Assembly: GCA_023701085.1 (NCBI GenBank)
Contig: JAMPXR010000026.1
Coordinates: forward strand, 1-13,263
Origin: Ramlibacter sp.
Lineage (GTDB): Bacteria; Pseudomonadota; Gammaproteobacteria; Burkholderiales; Burkholderiaceae_C
DNA: 13,263 nt
Direction of reading: 5' to 3'
Part shown: piece after piece, positions 6,952-13,263 of the stretch
How the letters are laid out: every line of letters starts with the position of its first letter
How positions within the stretch are numbered: position 1 is the stretch's first letter
The notes under the pieces: generated by a model
The model's database searches: none
What the model was told of the DNA's origin: nothing
The model's input: the letters and a program-made list of their open reading frames with translations, nothing else
Program-made: the position numbers and the translations under genes

Positions 6952-7493
6952 CACTTGCGCTCCCACTTCTTGCGACCGATCATGCTTTGGGACAGCAGCA
7001 CGGCAACCTTTTCACCGGACAGGAATGCGGCGTCCAGCGCCGCGCTCACCACCTCCTCGACCTTCCGCGGGTCCGGGTCGGATACGCGATGCACGCTGAT
7101 GCCCATCAGCTCCAGCGCCTGCTGCGTCGACTTGCCCATGGGGCCCTGCCACGGATTGAACTCGGCGTATTCGCCGCGCATCGTCACGATCGTGAGGAAG
7201 GGCAGGTCGCAGCTGCGAAGCAGCGAGAACATATTGACGCAGTTGCCCACGCCGCTGCTTTGCATCAGCAGCACCGCGCGCTGGCCGCCGAGCCAGGCAC
7301 CGCTGACGAGCGCGACACCTTCTTCCTCTGTCGTGAGCACGGTGTCGACGATGTCCGGGTCCTGCTGCGCGGCGCGGATCGCGAACGAGTGGCCCGCATC
7401 CGGCACGTAGGCGACTTGCCGGATGCCGCCGTCCTTCAGGGCCTTGAACACGGCTTGCTGCCAGGGAGCTGAAGTGGAGGGGGTGCGGTCCAT
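6951..7493 (-). CDS. ThDP-dependent 2-oxo-acid decarboxylase, alpha subunit (sulfopyruvate/phosphonopyruvate decarboxylase type)
   Basis: A 180-residue protein matching the N-terminal pyrimidine-binding (Pyr) domain of ThDP decarboxylases, as in sulfopyruvate decarboxylase alpha (ComD). VAYVPDAG (27-34), the TEEEGVALVSGAWLGG block (55-70) with the glutamate expected to activate the ThDP aminopyrimidine, and MQSSGVGNCVN (77-87) are characteristic. MRGEYAEFNPWQGPMG (105-120) matches the family's substrate-side loop. It is the promoter-proximal gene of the operon. The ATG at 7493 gives the family's usual N-terminus; the frame stays open upstream to 7865, but that part is antisense to the LysR gene and is not plausible. 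No clear Shine-Dalgarno sequence precedes it, so translation may be weak or leader-dependent. Confidence 0.88.
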   Translation of the reverse strand: MDRTPSTSAPWQQAVFKALKDGGIRQVAYVPDAGHSFAIRAAQQDPDIVDTVLTTEEEGVALVSGAWLGGQRAVLLMQSSGVGNCVNMFSLLRSCDLPFLTIVTMRGEYAEFNPWQGPMGKSTQQALELMGISVHRVSDPDPRKVEEVVSAALDAAFLSGEKVAVLLSQSMIGRKKWERK

Positions 7494-7509
7494 GCTGTCA
7501 TCATAGATT

Positions 7510-7555
7510 CTGATGGGTGGATACGTAAAATAACAATTCGCGATCCATCCATCAG
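7510..7555. promoter_or_regulatory. inverted repeat between divergent genes, candidate LysR operator
   Basis: CTGATGGGTGGAT at 7510-7522 is mirrored by ATCCATCCATCAG at 7543-7555, a 13-bp inverted repeat with one mismatch and an AT-rich 20-bp spacer. It fills most of the 70 bp between the divergent decarboxylase and LysR starts. The right arm runs into the AGGA ribosome site of the regulator (7554-7557), and the left arm ends 17 nt before the operon's first ATG. LysR proteins usually bind such dyads near their own divergent promoters; that this is the operator is inferred. Confidence 0.6.
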
Positions 7556-7563
7556 GAAACGTC

Positions 7564-8493
7564 ATGGACATGAAGCAGCTTCGCGCGCTGGTCACGGTGG
7601 CGGACACCGGCAACGTGACGCGCGCCTCCGCCATCCTGCACCTCGTGCAGCCTGCCGTCACGCGCCAGCTGAAGCTGCTGGAGGAGGACGTCGGCACGCC
7701 CCTGTTCCAACGGAGCCGGCAAGGCATGGCGCTCACCGACGCGGGCCGCGCACTGGTGGAGCATGCGCGGCGCATCCTCGACGAAGTGGCGCGCGCCCGC
7801 GCCGAGATCCGCGCGAGCACGGGCGAGCTCTCGGGCCTCGTCACGATCGGCCTGCTTCCCAGCACCGCCGCCCTGCTGTCGAGCGAGCTCGTGGCCTGCG
7901 TCGCGAAAGAGCATCCCGGCGTGCGGCTGCGCCTGACGGTCGCTTATGCCGGCCACCTGCAACGCTGGATGGAAGCGGGCGAGATCGACGCGACGCTGCT
8001 GTACGACCCGAAGCCCAGCCCGGGCATCCAGGTGAAGCCCTTACTCTCCGAAACCTTGTGCGTGGTGGGCCCCGCGTCGGCCGGCTTGAATCCGCGCAAG
8101 CCGATGGCGATGAAGAAGCTGGCGAGCCGGAAGGTGGTCTTGCCCAGCGCGCCGCATGGCTTGCGCACGCTCATCGAAGAAGCGGCCGTCCAGGCCGGCG
8201 TGCAGCTGGACGTGGTGCTGGAGACCAACGACCTCGGCGTGCAGAAGCAGCTGGTGACGGACGGCGTGGGCTACACCATCCTGCCCGCCACCGCCGTCGC
8301 GGCCGATGTGGCCTCGGGCCTGCTGTCCACGACCCCGTTGAAGAACCCCACGGTGGATCGCAAAATCGTGCTTGCCGCGCCGGCCGCGCGGCCTCCCACG
8401 GCGGCCACGCGCGTCGTCATGGACGCGCTGATGGGATGTATGCAGCAGGCCGTCCGCGCGGGGCAGTGGGCCGGCGCGAAGTGGCTGGCCTGA
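7564..8493 (+). CDS. LysR family transcriptional regulator
   Basis: A 309-residue LTTR. Residues 1-60 form the winged helix-turn-helix (MKQLRALVTVADTGNVTRASAILHLVQPAVTRQLKLLEEDVG, then PLFQRSRQGMALTDAG), followed by the linker helix to about residue 85 and a periplasmic-binding-protein-like effector domain (SGLVTIGLLPSTAALL onward) to the end. The N-terminal style resembles the Nac/CbbR branch. The ATG at 7564 has AGGA six nt upstream. It is transcribed away from the decarboxylase-PxpABC operon and shares a 70-bp intergenic region containing a 13-bp dyad. The classical arrangement points to activation of that operon by a pathway metabolite and to autoregulation; the inducer is unknown. No terminator of strength is seen directly after it. 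Confidence 0.93.
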   Translation: MDMKQLRALVTVADTGNVTRASAILHLVQPAVTRQLKLLEEDVGTPLFQRSRQGMALTDAGRALVEHARRILDEVARARAEIRASTGELSGLVTIGLLPSTAALLSSELVACVAKEHPGVRLRLTVAYAGHLQRWMEAGEIDATLLYDPKPSPGIQVKPLLSETLCVVGPASAGLNPRKPMAMKKLASRKVVLPSAPHGLRTLIEEAAVQAGVQLDVVLETNDLGVQKQLVTDGVGYTILPATAVAADVASGLLSTTPLKNPTVDRKIVLAAPAARPPTAATRVVMDALMGCMQQAVRAGQWAGAKWLA

Positions 8494-8586
8494 GGGGCCG
8501 GGTGTCTGCTGTTGCGGCTTGCACTCAGCCGCGGCGGGGACCAAGGCTCCTGACACGCGCTTGCGCCACGGGTTTGCGACTCGTCT

Positions 8587-8605
8587 CCTCTCTTAAGAGG
8601 CTTTT
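8587..8605 (+). terminator. possible weak Rho-independent terminator after the LysR gene
   Basis: CCTCT (8587-8591), loop CTTA, AGAGG (8596-8600), then CTTTT. The stem is only 5 bp and the T tract only four bases, so termination would be weak. The placement 94 nt after the LysR stop and before a new promoter fits. Confidence 0.35.
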
Positions 8606-8630
8606 CCGAAGTCACTTCCTGATTCTTCCA

Positions 8631-8725
8631 TCAAATTTAATTTCAAAATAGCAGCATAAATTCTCTTAATTCATTGATTTAATTGAACATATTATAGATA
8701 ATCTCGTTAAGATATTGCATTCAAA
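8631..8725. other. strongly AT-rich leader in GC-rich DNA
   Basis: About 20 of these 95 bases are G or C, while both neighbouring genes are clearly GC-rich. The segment holds no open frame worth calling and no antitoxin gene. It carries the promoter of the HipA-type gene and may mark the edge of a transferred segment or a site for a nucleoid silencing protein of the H-NS/MvaT kind; these roles are inferred. Confidence 0.6.
8674..8702 (+). promoter_or_regulatory. sigma-70-like promoter for the HipA/YjjJ-type gene
   Basis: TTGATT at 8674-8679 (4 of 6 to TTGACA), a 17-bp spacer, and GATAAT at 8697-8702 (5 of 6 to TATAAT). Transcription would start near 8709, giving a leader of about 17 nt before the ATG at 8726 with no clear Shine-Dalgarno sequence. 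The spacing is ideal, but AT-rich DNA yields such matches by chance more easily. Confidence 0.5.
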
Positions 8726-10150
8726 ATGCCCCGACCCGCTAACACAGAAGCTCGACGGCAGCTGCTCAGGGAACTCCAAGCTCGTCCGATGTCCACAGGC
8801 GAGCTCATACGCGCACTGGATGTAAGCGCTCCGAGCGTCCACCGGATGCTGCTGGAACTGCGCGCGGAGCTGGTCTCCGCTGGCAAGACCCGCCAGCGCA
8901 AGCATGCGCTCAGGCGATCGCTGCGCGGAACGATTTCCAGCTTGCCCATGTTCTCGGTGGACCAAAACGGCAAGGCTGTTGCACTCACGCCGATGGAGCT
9001 GGTCCATCCGGAAGGCTGCTTTGCACCGCTGGATCCGCGTGTATGGCCGCAGCCGCCTGGCCAGGACAATTGGTGGGACGGGCTGCCGTACCCGCTCTAT
9101 GACATGCGCCCGCAGGGCTACTTGGGGCGGGCTGTCGCCCGCGCCGTGTCGCAGCAACTGCGCGTCCCGGACAACCCCGAGGATTGGAGCGACGACGACC
9201 TGCTGTTCTATCTGGCGCAGTTCGGCAGCGACCAGACGGGCAACCTTATTGTTGGCGAGCAGGCGATGCAAGCATGGACCCGCAGCCGTGCCGCCGGCGC
9301 CCTGGAGGCTGTGAACGTGGCGGGCACTGCGCAGCGCTACGTGGAGTTGGCGCAGGTCGCGGCCAATCTCGGACAAGCGGGTTCGAGTGCCGCAGGCGAA
9401 TTCCCGAAGTTCACTGCAGCCAGGCAACTGCCGGGAGCGCTTTCGCCTCATGTCATCGTGAAGTTCTCCGGCAGCGACTCATCGGCGCCGGTGCGCCGCT
9501 GGTCCGACCTTCTGGTGTGCGAGCACCTGGCGCTGGAGGCGCTTTCACGTGTGGGACATCCGGTAGCGCGCAGCCGGATCGTCATGGCGGGCGGGCGCAC
9601 GTTCCTGGAAAGCGAACGCTTCGATCGGCATGGCGACTACGGGCGCAGTCCCCTGGTCACGCTCAGCTCACTTCAGGGTGCGCTGATTGGCAGCCGCGAA
9701 TCGGCCTGGCCCGCAGTCATGCGCTCACCGCGCGCGCAGGGTCTGTTCAGGCCCGAGGTCCTGGCACACGCCGAGGAGCTGCACTGGTTTGGCCGCTTCA
9801 TCGCGAACTCGGACATGCATATGGGCAACCTGAGTTTCCGGCCGCAGGCCACACAGTTCGGCCCGGCGCCGGCGTACGACATGTTGCCGATGCACTATGC
9901 GCCGCTTCGCGGCGCAGAGGTGCCGGCGACGCTGGAGTTTCCCCGCGCCAACCTGCCGGCGCCGCCGGCCGGCCGGGAAAGCGGCTGGCAGCGGATGCTT
10001 CAGGCGGCCCTCGGGTTCTGGAGCGAAGCCGCTGGCGACAGGCGCATCAGCGACGGCTTTCGCGCGATCTGCTCGTCCAACCTGGAGCAGTTGCAGCGCT
10101 TCACGGACGTATGGGCAAGCGCCGAGATTGAAAATGAATCGGGGCTATAA
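8726..10150 (+). CDS. yjjJ: HipA-family serine/threonine kinase toxin, YjjJ type
   Basis: A 474-residue HipA-like kinase with an N-terminal extension. Residues 5-65 form a basic winged helix-turn-helix (MSTGELIRALDVSAPSVHRMLLELRAEL), where ordinary HipA instead relies on a separate HipB. The kinase parts are intact: the glycine/serine loop GSSAAGEFPKF (219-229), which corresponds to the HipA autophosphorylation/ATP loop; HVIVKFSG with K246; the catalytic loop NSDMHMGN (361-368, with D363 and N368); and the metal-binding AYDMLPM with D385. The order and the ALRRSLRG and WPLYD-like (YPLYDMRPQGYLGR) segments match the YjjJ branch, whose E. coli member is reported to inhibit growth when overproduced. 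No antitoxin gene lies on either side. The phosphorylation target is unknown. It is preceded by an AT-rich leader with its own promoter, and patZ follows after 36 nt. Confidence 0.88.
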   Translation: MPRPANTEARRQLLRELQARPMSTGELIRALDVSAPSVHRMLLELRAELVSAGKTRQRKHALRRSLRGTISSLPMFSVDQNGKAVALTPMELVHPEGCFAPLDPRVWPQPPGQDNWWDGLPYPLYDMRPQGYLGRAVARAVSQQLRVPDNPEDWSDDDLLFYLAQFGSDQTGNLIVGEQAMQAWTRSRAAGALEAVNVAGTAQRYVELAQVAANLGQAGSSAAGEFPKFTAARQLPGALSPHVIVKFSGSDSSAPVRRWSDLLVCEHLALEALSRVGHPVARSRIVMAGGRTFLESERFDRHGDYGRSPLVTLSSLQGALIGSRESAWPAVMRSPRAQGLFRPEVLAHAEELHWFGRFIANSDMHMGNLSFRPQATQFGPAPAYDMLPMHYAPLRGAEVPATLEFPRANLPAPPAGRESGWQRMLQAALGFWSEAAGDRRISDGFRAICSSNLEQLQRFTDVWASAEIENESGL

Positions 10151-10151
10151 A
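10146..10151 (+). promoter_or_regulatory. possible -10 element upstream of patZ
   Basis: TATAAA lies at the very end of the HipA-type gene, overlapping its TAA stop, 35 nt before the patZ ATG. No convincing -35 hexamer stands 16-18 bp upstream (TTGAAA is only 12 bp away), so an independent promoter is possible but weakly supported. Confidence 0.2.
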
Positions 10152-10186
10152 GAGGCGCACCGGATTTTTCCCCGGCCCCCGCAGCC

Positions 10187-12841
10187 ATGACCATCCGCAA
10201 CCTCGAAGCCCTGTTCCAGCCGCGCTCGGTCGCCGTGATCGGCGCTTCCGACCGGCCGGGCAGCGTCGGGTCGGTCGTGCTGCGCAATCTCAAGGGGGGC
10301 GGCTTCCGGGGCGCGATCTGGCCGGTCAACCGGCGCCATGCCATGGTGGACGCCGGACCGGCCTGGCCCGATGTCGCGTCGCTGCCGGGTGTGCCCGACC
10401 TGGGGGTCATCTGTACGCCAGCCGCCACCGTGCCGGACCTGATCGGGGAACTCGGCCGCAAAGGTGCGCGGGCCGCCATCGTGATGACTGCGGGCCTGAA
10501 GCAGGCGGCCAGCGGGGGAGCGACGCTGGAGCAGGCCATGCTCGCTGCCGCACAGCCCTATCTGCTGCGGGTTCTCGGCCCCAACTGCATCGGCCTGCTG
10601 GTGCCCGGTATGGGGCTCAACGCAAGCTTCGCCCCTGGCAATGCCTTGCCGGGGAAGCTGGCCTTCGTCACCCAATCCGCCGCCTTGGCCACGGCCATGC
10701 TGGACTGGGCCAACGGCCGGGGCATCGGCTTCTCGCACTTCATATCGCTCGGCGACAGCGCCGACGTGGACTTCGGGGACACGCTGGACTATCTGGGCAG
10801 CGACTGGGGCACCCGCGCCATCCTGATGTACGCGGAGTCCTTGCAGGAAGGGCGCAAGTTCATGTCGGCGGCGCGAGCCGCAGCCCGCAACAAGCCGGTG
10901 ATCGTGGTCAAGGCCGGGCGCGCTCCCGACGGCGCCCGGGCCGCGGCGTCGCACACCGGTGCCCTGGCCGGCTCCGATGCGGTGTTCGATGCCGTCGTCT
11001 CCCGGGCGGGGATGCTGCGGGTCGACACGCTGGAGGCGCTGTTCGATGCCGCCGAAACACTGGCGCACCCGCACCCCCAGCGCGGCGACCGCCTTGCCAT
11101 CGTGACCAACGGCGGGGGCGCGGGCGTCCTTGCCGCCGACGCGGTCGCGCTGGGCGGACGAAAACTGGCACAACTGAGCCCGGCTTCGATGGCCGCGCTC
11201 GACCAGTGCCTGCCCGCGAACTGGTCGCGCGGCAACCCGGTGGACCTCACGGCCGAATCGCCGGTGCAGCGTTACCAGGAGGCCTTGCGCATCCTTCTGG
11301 CCGCGCCTGAAGTCGATTCGGTTCTCTTCGTTCATGCACCCACCGCGCTGGTGCCCGCTGCCGAGATCGCGGCCGCGTGCCTGCCGCTGGTGGGGCGCGC
11401 CGAAAAGCCCGTTCTGGCCTGCTGGCTGGGCGGACCGACGGTCGCAGCCGCCCGGGCTTCCTGGTCCGCGGCGGGCATCGCCTGCTTCGACACGCCCGAG
11501 CGCGCGGTGGCGGCCTGGCTGCAGATGGTCATGCACGCGCGCAACCAGCTCGCCCTGCAGCAGATTCCGCCCGCCTCCTTGATCGAATTCACACCGCAGC
11601 GCCAGCGCGCGCAGGCACTGGTCGATGCGGCGATAGCCGAAGGCCAGGAGTGGCTGGATGTGGTGCAGTCCATGGAGCTGCTGCAGGCGTACGGCATCCC
11701 TGTCGCCGATACGCGCAGGGCCCATGACGTCGAGGAAGCGGTCCGGCAGGCGGTGCGGATCCGCTTCCCGGTGGCCTTGAAGATCATCGCGCCCCAGATC
11801 GTCCACAAGTCCGATACCGGCGGCGTGGTCCTGAATCTGGCTTCACCCCAGGAGGTGCGCACGGCCGCCGAAAAGATGACGCAGCTGGTGTCGCCCGATG
11901 CCGGGATGCGGGGCTTCGCGGTCCAGGCGATGGCGCGGCGCTCCCGCGAACTGATCGTGGGCTTGTACAACGATCGCGTGTTCGGGCCGGTCATGCTTTG
12001 CGGCAGCGGCGGCACCGACGTCGAATTGAGCAGGCAGCACGCGGTGGCTTTGCCTCCGCTGAATGCGCTGCTCGCGCGCGACCTGATCGAGCGCAGCGGT
12101 GTCGCGCCCCTGCTGGCCAGCTGGCGCGGCCGGCCCCCCGCCGACGAGCAAGCGCTGCTGGAGGTCCTGCTCAAGATCTCGCAGATGGCCTGCGACCTCA
12201 ACGGCATCGCCGAACTCGACATCAATCCCCTGCTGGTGGATGCGCAGGGCGTGCTGGCCCTGGACGCCAGGGTGCGGGTGCGCGACCCGCGGCAGCTGGC
12301 GCCGTTGGCGATACGCCCCTATCCGCAAGAGCTGAGCGAATCGCTGGAACTGGCGGGAAAGCGGCTGCTGCTGCGGCCGATACGCCCGGAAGACGGCGAA
12401 CGCCTCAAACGGTTCTACCAGAATGCGGCGCCCGCCGATATGCGCTTGAGGTTCTTCATGTCCCGCCGCGAACTGCCGCCGTCCGAACTTGCGCGATACA
12501 GCCAGATCGACTACGACCGCGAGATGACCTTCGTCGCGCTGGAGCCGGCGGACGGCGAGGGACGCGAGGAAATGGCCGGCGAGGTGCGTGCGGTGTGCGA
12601 CCCGGACAATCGCAAGGCGGAGTTCGCCATCCAGATCGCGTCCGGATGGCAGGGAAAGGGTTTGGGAAGAATCATGCTGGCCAGACTGGTGCAGTACCTG
12701 CGTGAGCACGGCACCGCGGAAGTGGTGGGCGAGTGCCTTCTCGAGAACACATCCATGGCGGAGCTGGCCAAGTCACTGGGTTTCGCGGTCTTGGCGGGAC
12801 CATTGGGAGAAGCCACGGCGCTGCGTCTCAAGCTGCGCTGA
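10187..12841 (+). CDS. patZ: PatZ/Pat-type protein lysine acetyltransferase (acyl-CoA ligase ADP-forming domains plus GNAT)
   Basis: An 884-residue protein with the full PatZ (YfiQ/Pka) architecture and length. Domains are CoA-binding Rossmann (about 8-135, SVAVIGASDRPGSVG; VLGPNCIGL 129-137), succinyl-CoA-ligase-like flavodoxin domains (about 155-460), ATP-grasp (about 480-700; VALKIIAPQIVHKSDTGGV 529-547, ELDINP 676-681) and a C-terminal GNAT (about 722-884) with the acetyl-CoA pyrophosphate loop QGKGLG (822-827). Family members acetylate lysines of metabolic enzymes, classically acetyl-CoA synthetase, and sense acetyl-CoA through the ligase part. H256 in SHTGALAGSD lies where ADP-forming acyl-CoA ligases hold their phosphorylated histidine, so ligase activity cannot be excluded. 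The ATG at 10187 starts the family N-terminus; no good Shine-Dalgarno sequence is seen. No acs gene is in the window. Confidence 0.92.
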   Translation: MTIRNLEALFQPRSVAVIGASDRPGSVGSVVLRNLKGGGFRGAIWPVNRRHAMVDAGPAWPDVASLPGVPDLGVICTPAATVPDLIGELGRKGARAAIVMTAGLKQAASGGATLEQAMLAAAQPYLLRVLGPNCIGLLVPGMGLNASFAPGNALPGKLAFVTQSAALATAMLDWANGRGIGFSHFISLGDSADVDFGDTLDYLGSDWGTRAILMYAESLQEGRKFMSAARAAARNKPVIVVKAGRAPDGARAAASHTGALAGSDAVFDAVVSRAGMLRVDTLEALFDAAETLAHPHPQRGDRLAIVTNGGGAGVLAADAVALGGRKLAQLSPASMAALDQCLPANWSRGNPVDLTAESPVQRYQEALRILLAAPEVDSVLFVHAPTALVPAAEIAAACLPLVGRAEKPVLACWLGGPTVAAARASWSAAGIACFDTPERAVAAWLQMVMHARNQLALQQIPPASLIEFTPQRQRAQALVDAAIAEGQEWLDVVQSMELLQAYGIPVADTRRAHDVEEAVRQAVRIRFPVALKIIAPQIVHKSDTGGVVLNLASPQEVRTAAEKMTQLVSPDAGMRGFAVQAMARRSRELIVGLYNDRVFGPVMLCGSGGTDVELSRQHAVALPPLNALLARDLIERSGVAPLLASWRGRPPADEQALLEVLLKISQMACDLNGIAELDINPLLVDAQGVLALDARVRVRDPRQLAPLAIRPYPQELSESLELAGKRLLLRPIRPEDGERLKRFYQNAAPADMRLRFFMSRRELPPSELARYSQIDYDREMTFVALEPADGEGREEMAGEVRAVCDPDNRKAEFAIQIASGWQGKGLGRIMLARLVQYLREHGTAEVVGECLLENTSMAELAKSLGFAVLAGPLGEATALRLKLR

Positions 12842-12855
12842 GCCACGGTGGTCAC

Positions 12856-12887
12856 GCTGCGCCCTGGGGCGCCAGGGCACGCGCAGC
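12856..12887 (+). terminator. strong GC hairpin after patZ, candidate terminator without U tract
   Basis: GCTGCG (12856-12861) and CCCTGG (12862-12867) pair with CCAGGG (12872-12877) and CGCAGC (12882-12887) around a GGCG loop, with a 4-nt CACG bulge on the 3' side. This 12-bp stem begins 15 nt after the patZ stop. There is no T tract, so it could be a GC-type terminator, a pause site, or an mRNA 3'-end stabiliser. Confidence 0.5.
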
Positions 12888-12997
12888 AAGCGATGGCCGC
12901 TGCGCCCAGCACCAGCCGGAACACGCGCGCGGCCGATACCGCAGTCGAGGCGCGGCATGGCGGAAATCTGATTTTTTGTCCGAGCGCAAACTTTCCG

Positions 12998-13008
12998 AGG
13001 GAATCCCT
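12998..13008. promoter_or_regulatory. short perfect palindrome upstream of the binding-protein gene
   Basis: AGGGAATCCCT is an 11-bp palindrome about an A centre, followed at once by CTATAT, which could serve as a -10 element. It lies 107 nt before the ATG at 13116 in the 274-nt spacer. The role as operator or promoter is a guess; such short palindromes occur by chance. Confidence 0.2.
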
Positions 13009-13115
13009 ATATGTGCGCCTGCTGATCTGTCGGATACTAGGCAAGCAAGCGCCGATGGCCCTGGAAGGCATCGTGATGGCGCAGGCCCTGTCGACCCACC
13101 CACCCCGGAGTTCAC

Positions 13116-13263
13116 ATGAAGAAACGAGTGTTCCTGCAGTCGGCCGCCGCTCTCGTGCTGGCCAGCGGTATCGGCGCAGCCCAGGCGCAGACCACGCCGA
13201 TCAAGTTCCAGCTCGATTGGCGCTTCGAAGGCCCGGCCGCGCTGTTCCTGACACCCGTGGCCA
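13116..13263 (+). CDS. ABC transporter substrate-binding protein, NMT1/THI5-like (SsuA/ThiY type), partial N-terminus
   Basis: Forty-nine codons are visible before the window ends. MKKRVFLQSAAALVLASGIGAAQAQ is a signal peptide, with cleavage expected after AQA (residue 24), so the mature protein is periplasmic. The mature start TTPIKFQLDWRFEGPAALFLTPVA matches the first strand of NMT1/THI5-like binding proteins (nitrate/sulfonate/taurine, pyrimidine or thiamine-precursor uptake), in which F-x-LDWxxxG is typical. GGAG stands 5 nt before the ATG. The n-region has KRVFLQ, only a partial match to a twin-arginine signal, so Sec export is more likely. The ligand cannot be predicted; permease and ATPase genes would be expected downstream, outside the window. 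Confidence 0.85.
   Translation, partial: MKKRVFLQSAAALVLASGIGAAQAQTTPIKFQLDWRFEGPAALFLTPVA

Noticed and set aside
7494..7865. Longer N-terminus for the decarboxylase alpha subunit
   Set aside because: The added residues would be antisense to the LysR winged-helix domain and would span the shared promoter; the family N-terminus begins at 7493.
8494..8725. Possible small antitoxin gene between lysR and the HipA-type gene
   Set aside because: No start with a ribosome site and a frame of useful length is present on either strand within this 232-nt gap.
8666..9451. 261-codon minus-strand frame overlapping the AT-rich leader, considered as an antitoxin
   Set aside because: It lies antisense to the N-terminal half of the HipA-type kinase, has no helix-turn-helix and is basic low-complexity sequence. 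It does not resemble HipB.
10145..11806. 553-codon open frame on the minus strand
   Set aside because: It is antisense to patZ, which has complete family motifs through this stretch. The composition is biased to Arg, Gly, His and Gln and no family is recognised.
13116..13190. Twin-arginine signal in the binding protein
   Set aside because: The n-region has KR rather than RR and only partly fits the consensus; an ordinary Sec signal peptide with AQA cleavage explains it better.

Overview
The window is GC-rich DNA with tightly packed, overlapping genes. The gene families (LysR regulator, NMT1/THI5-type binding protein, PatZ-type acetyltransferase, PxpABC) suggest a beta-proteobacterium, most likely Burkholderiales (Comamonadaceae or Alcaligenaceae type). 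That placement is an inference from gene content and style; no rRNA or marker gene is present. No tRNA, rRNA, CRISPR array, insertion sequence or prophage gene was seen.

Left half, minus strand (positions 7493 down to 1253): one compact catabolic operon, read right to left. Its order is a two-subunit thiamine-diphosphate 2-oxo-acid decarboxylase (sulfopyruvate/phosphonopyruvate decarboxylase type), a 68-codon stump of an aldehyde dehydrogenase, an FAD-dependent amine/amino-acid oxidoreductase (DadA/FOXRED1 type), an SDR dehydrogenase, a VOC (glyoxalase-fold) protein, and the three 5-oxoprolinase subunits pxpA, pxpB and pxpC. Every junction is an overlap or a gap of 14 nt or less. A hemerythrin-domain protein and a carboxymuconolactone-decarboxylase-like protein (cut by the window edge) follow on the same strand after gaps of about 105 nt and may belong to a separate unit.

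A LysR-type regulator (7564-8493, plus strand) is divergent from this operon. The 70-bp space between them holds a 13-bp inverted repeat with one mismatch (7510-7522 / 7543-7555), a good candidate for the shared operator. A reasonable model is inducible degradation of an amino-acid-like or lactam compound: FAD-dependent oxidation to a 2-oxo acid, decarboxylation to an aldehyde, oxidation or reduction by ALDH or SDR, and ATP-driven lactam opening by PxpABC. The substrate is not known, and the ALDH step is broken in this copy.

Right half, plus strand: a very AT-rich leader (about 20 G/C in the 95 bases 8631-8725) carries a good sigma-70-like promoter for a stand-alone HipA-family kinase of the YjjJ type, which has its own N-terminal winged-helix domain and no antitoxin gene beside it. 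Next comes a full-length PatZ/Pat-type protein (acyl-CoA ligase ADP-forming domains plus GNAT), which keeps the histidine of the acyl-CoA ligase. After a 274-nt spacer with a strong GC hairpin, the window ends in the first 49 codons of a periplasmic NMT1/THI5-type ABC-transporter binding protein.
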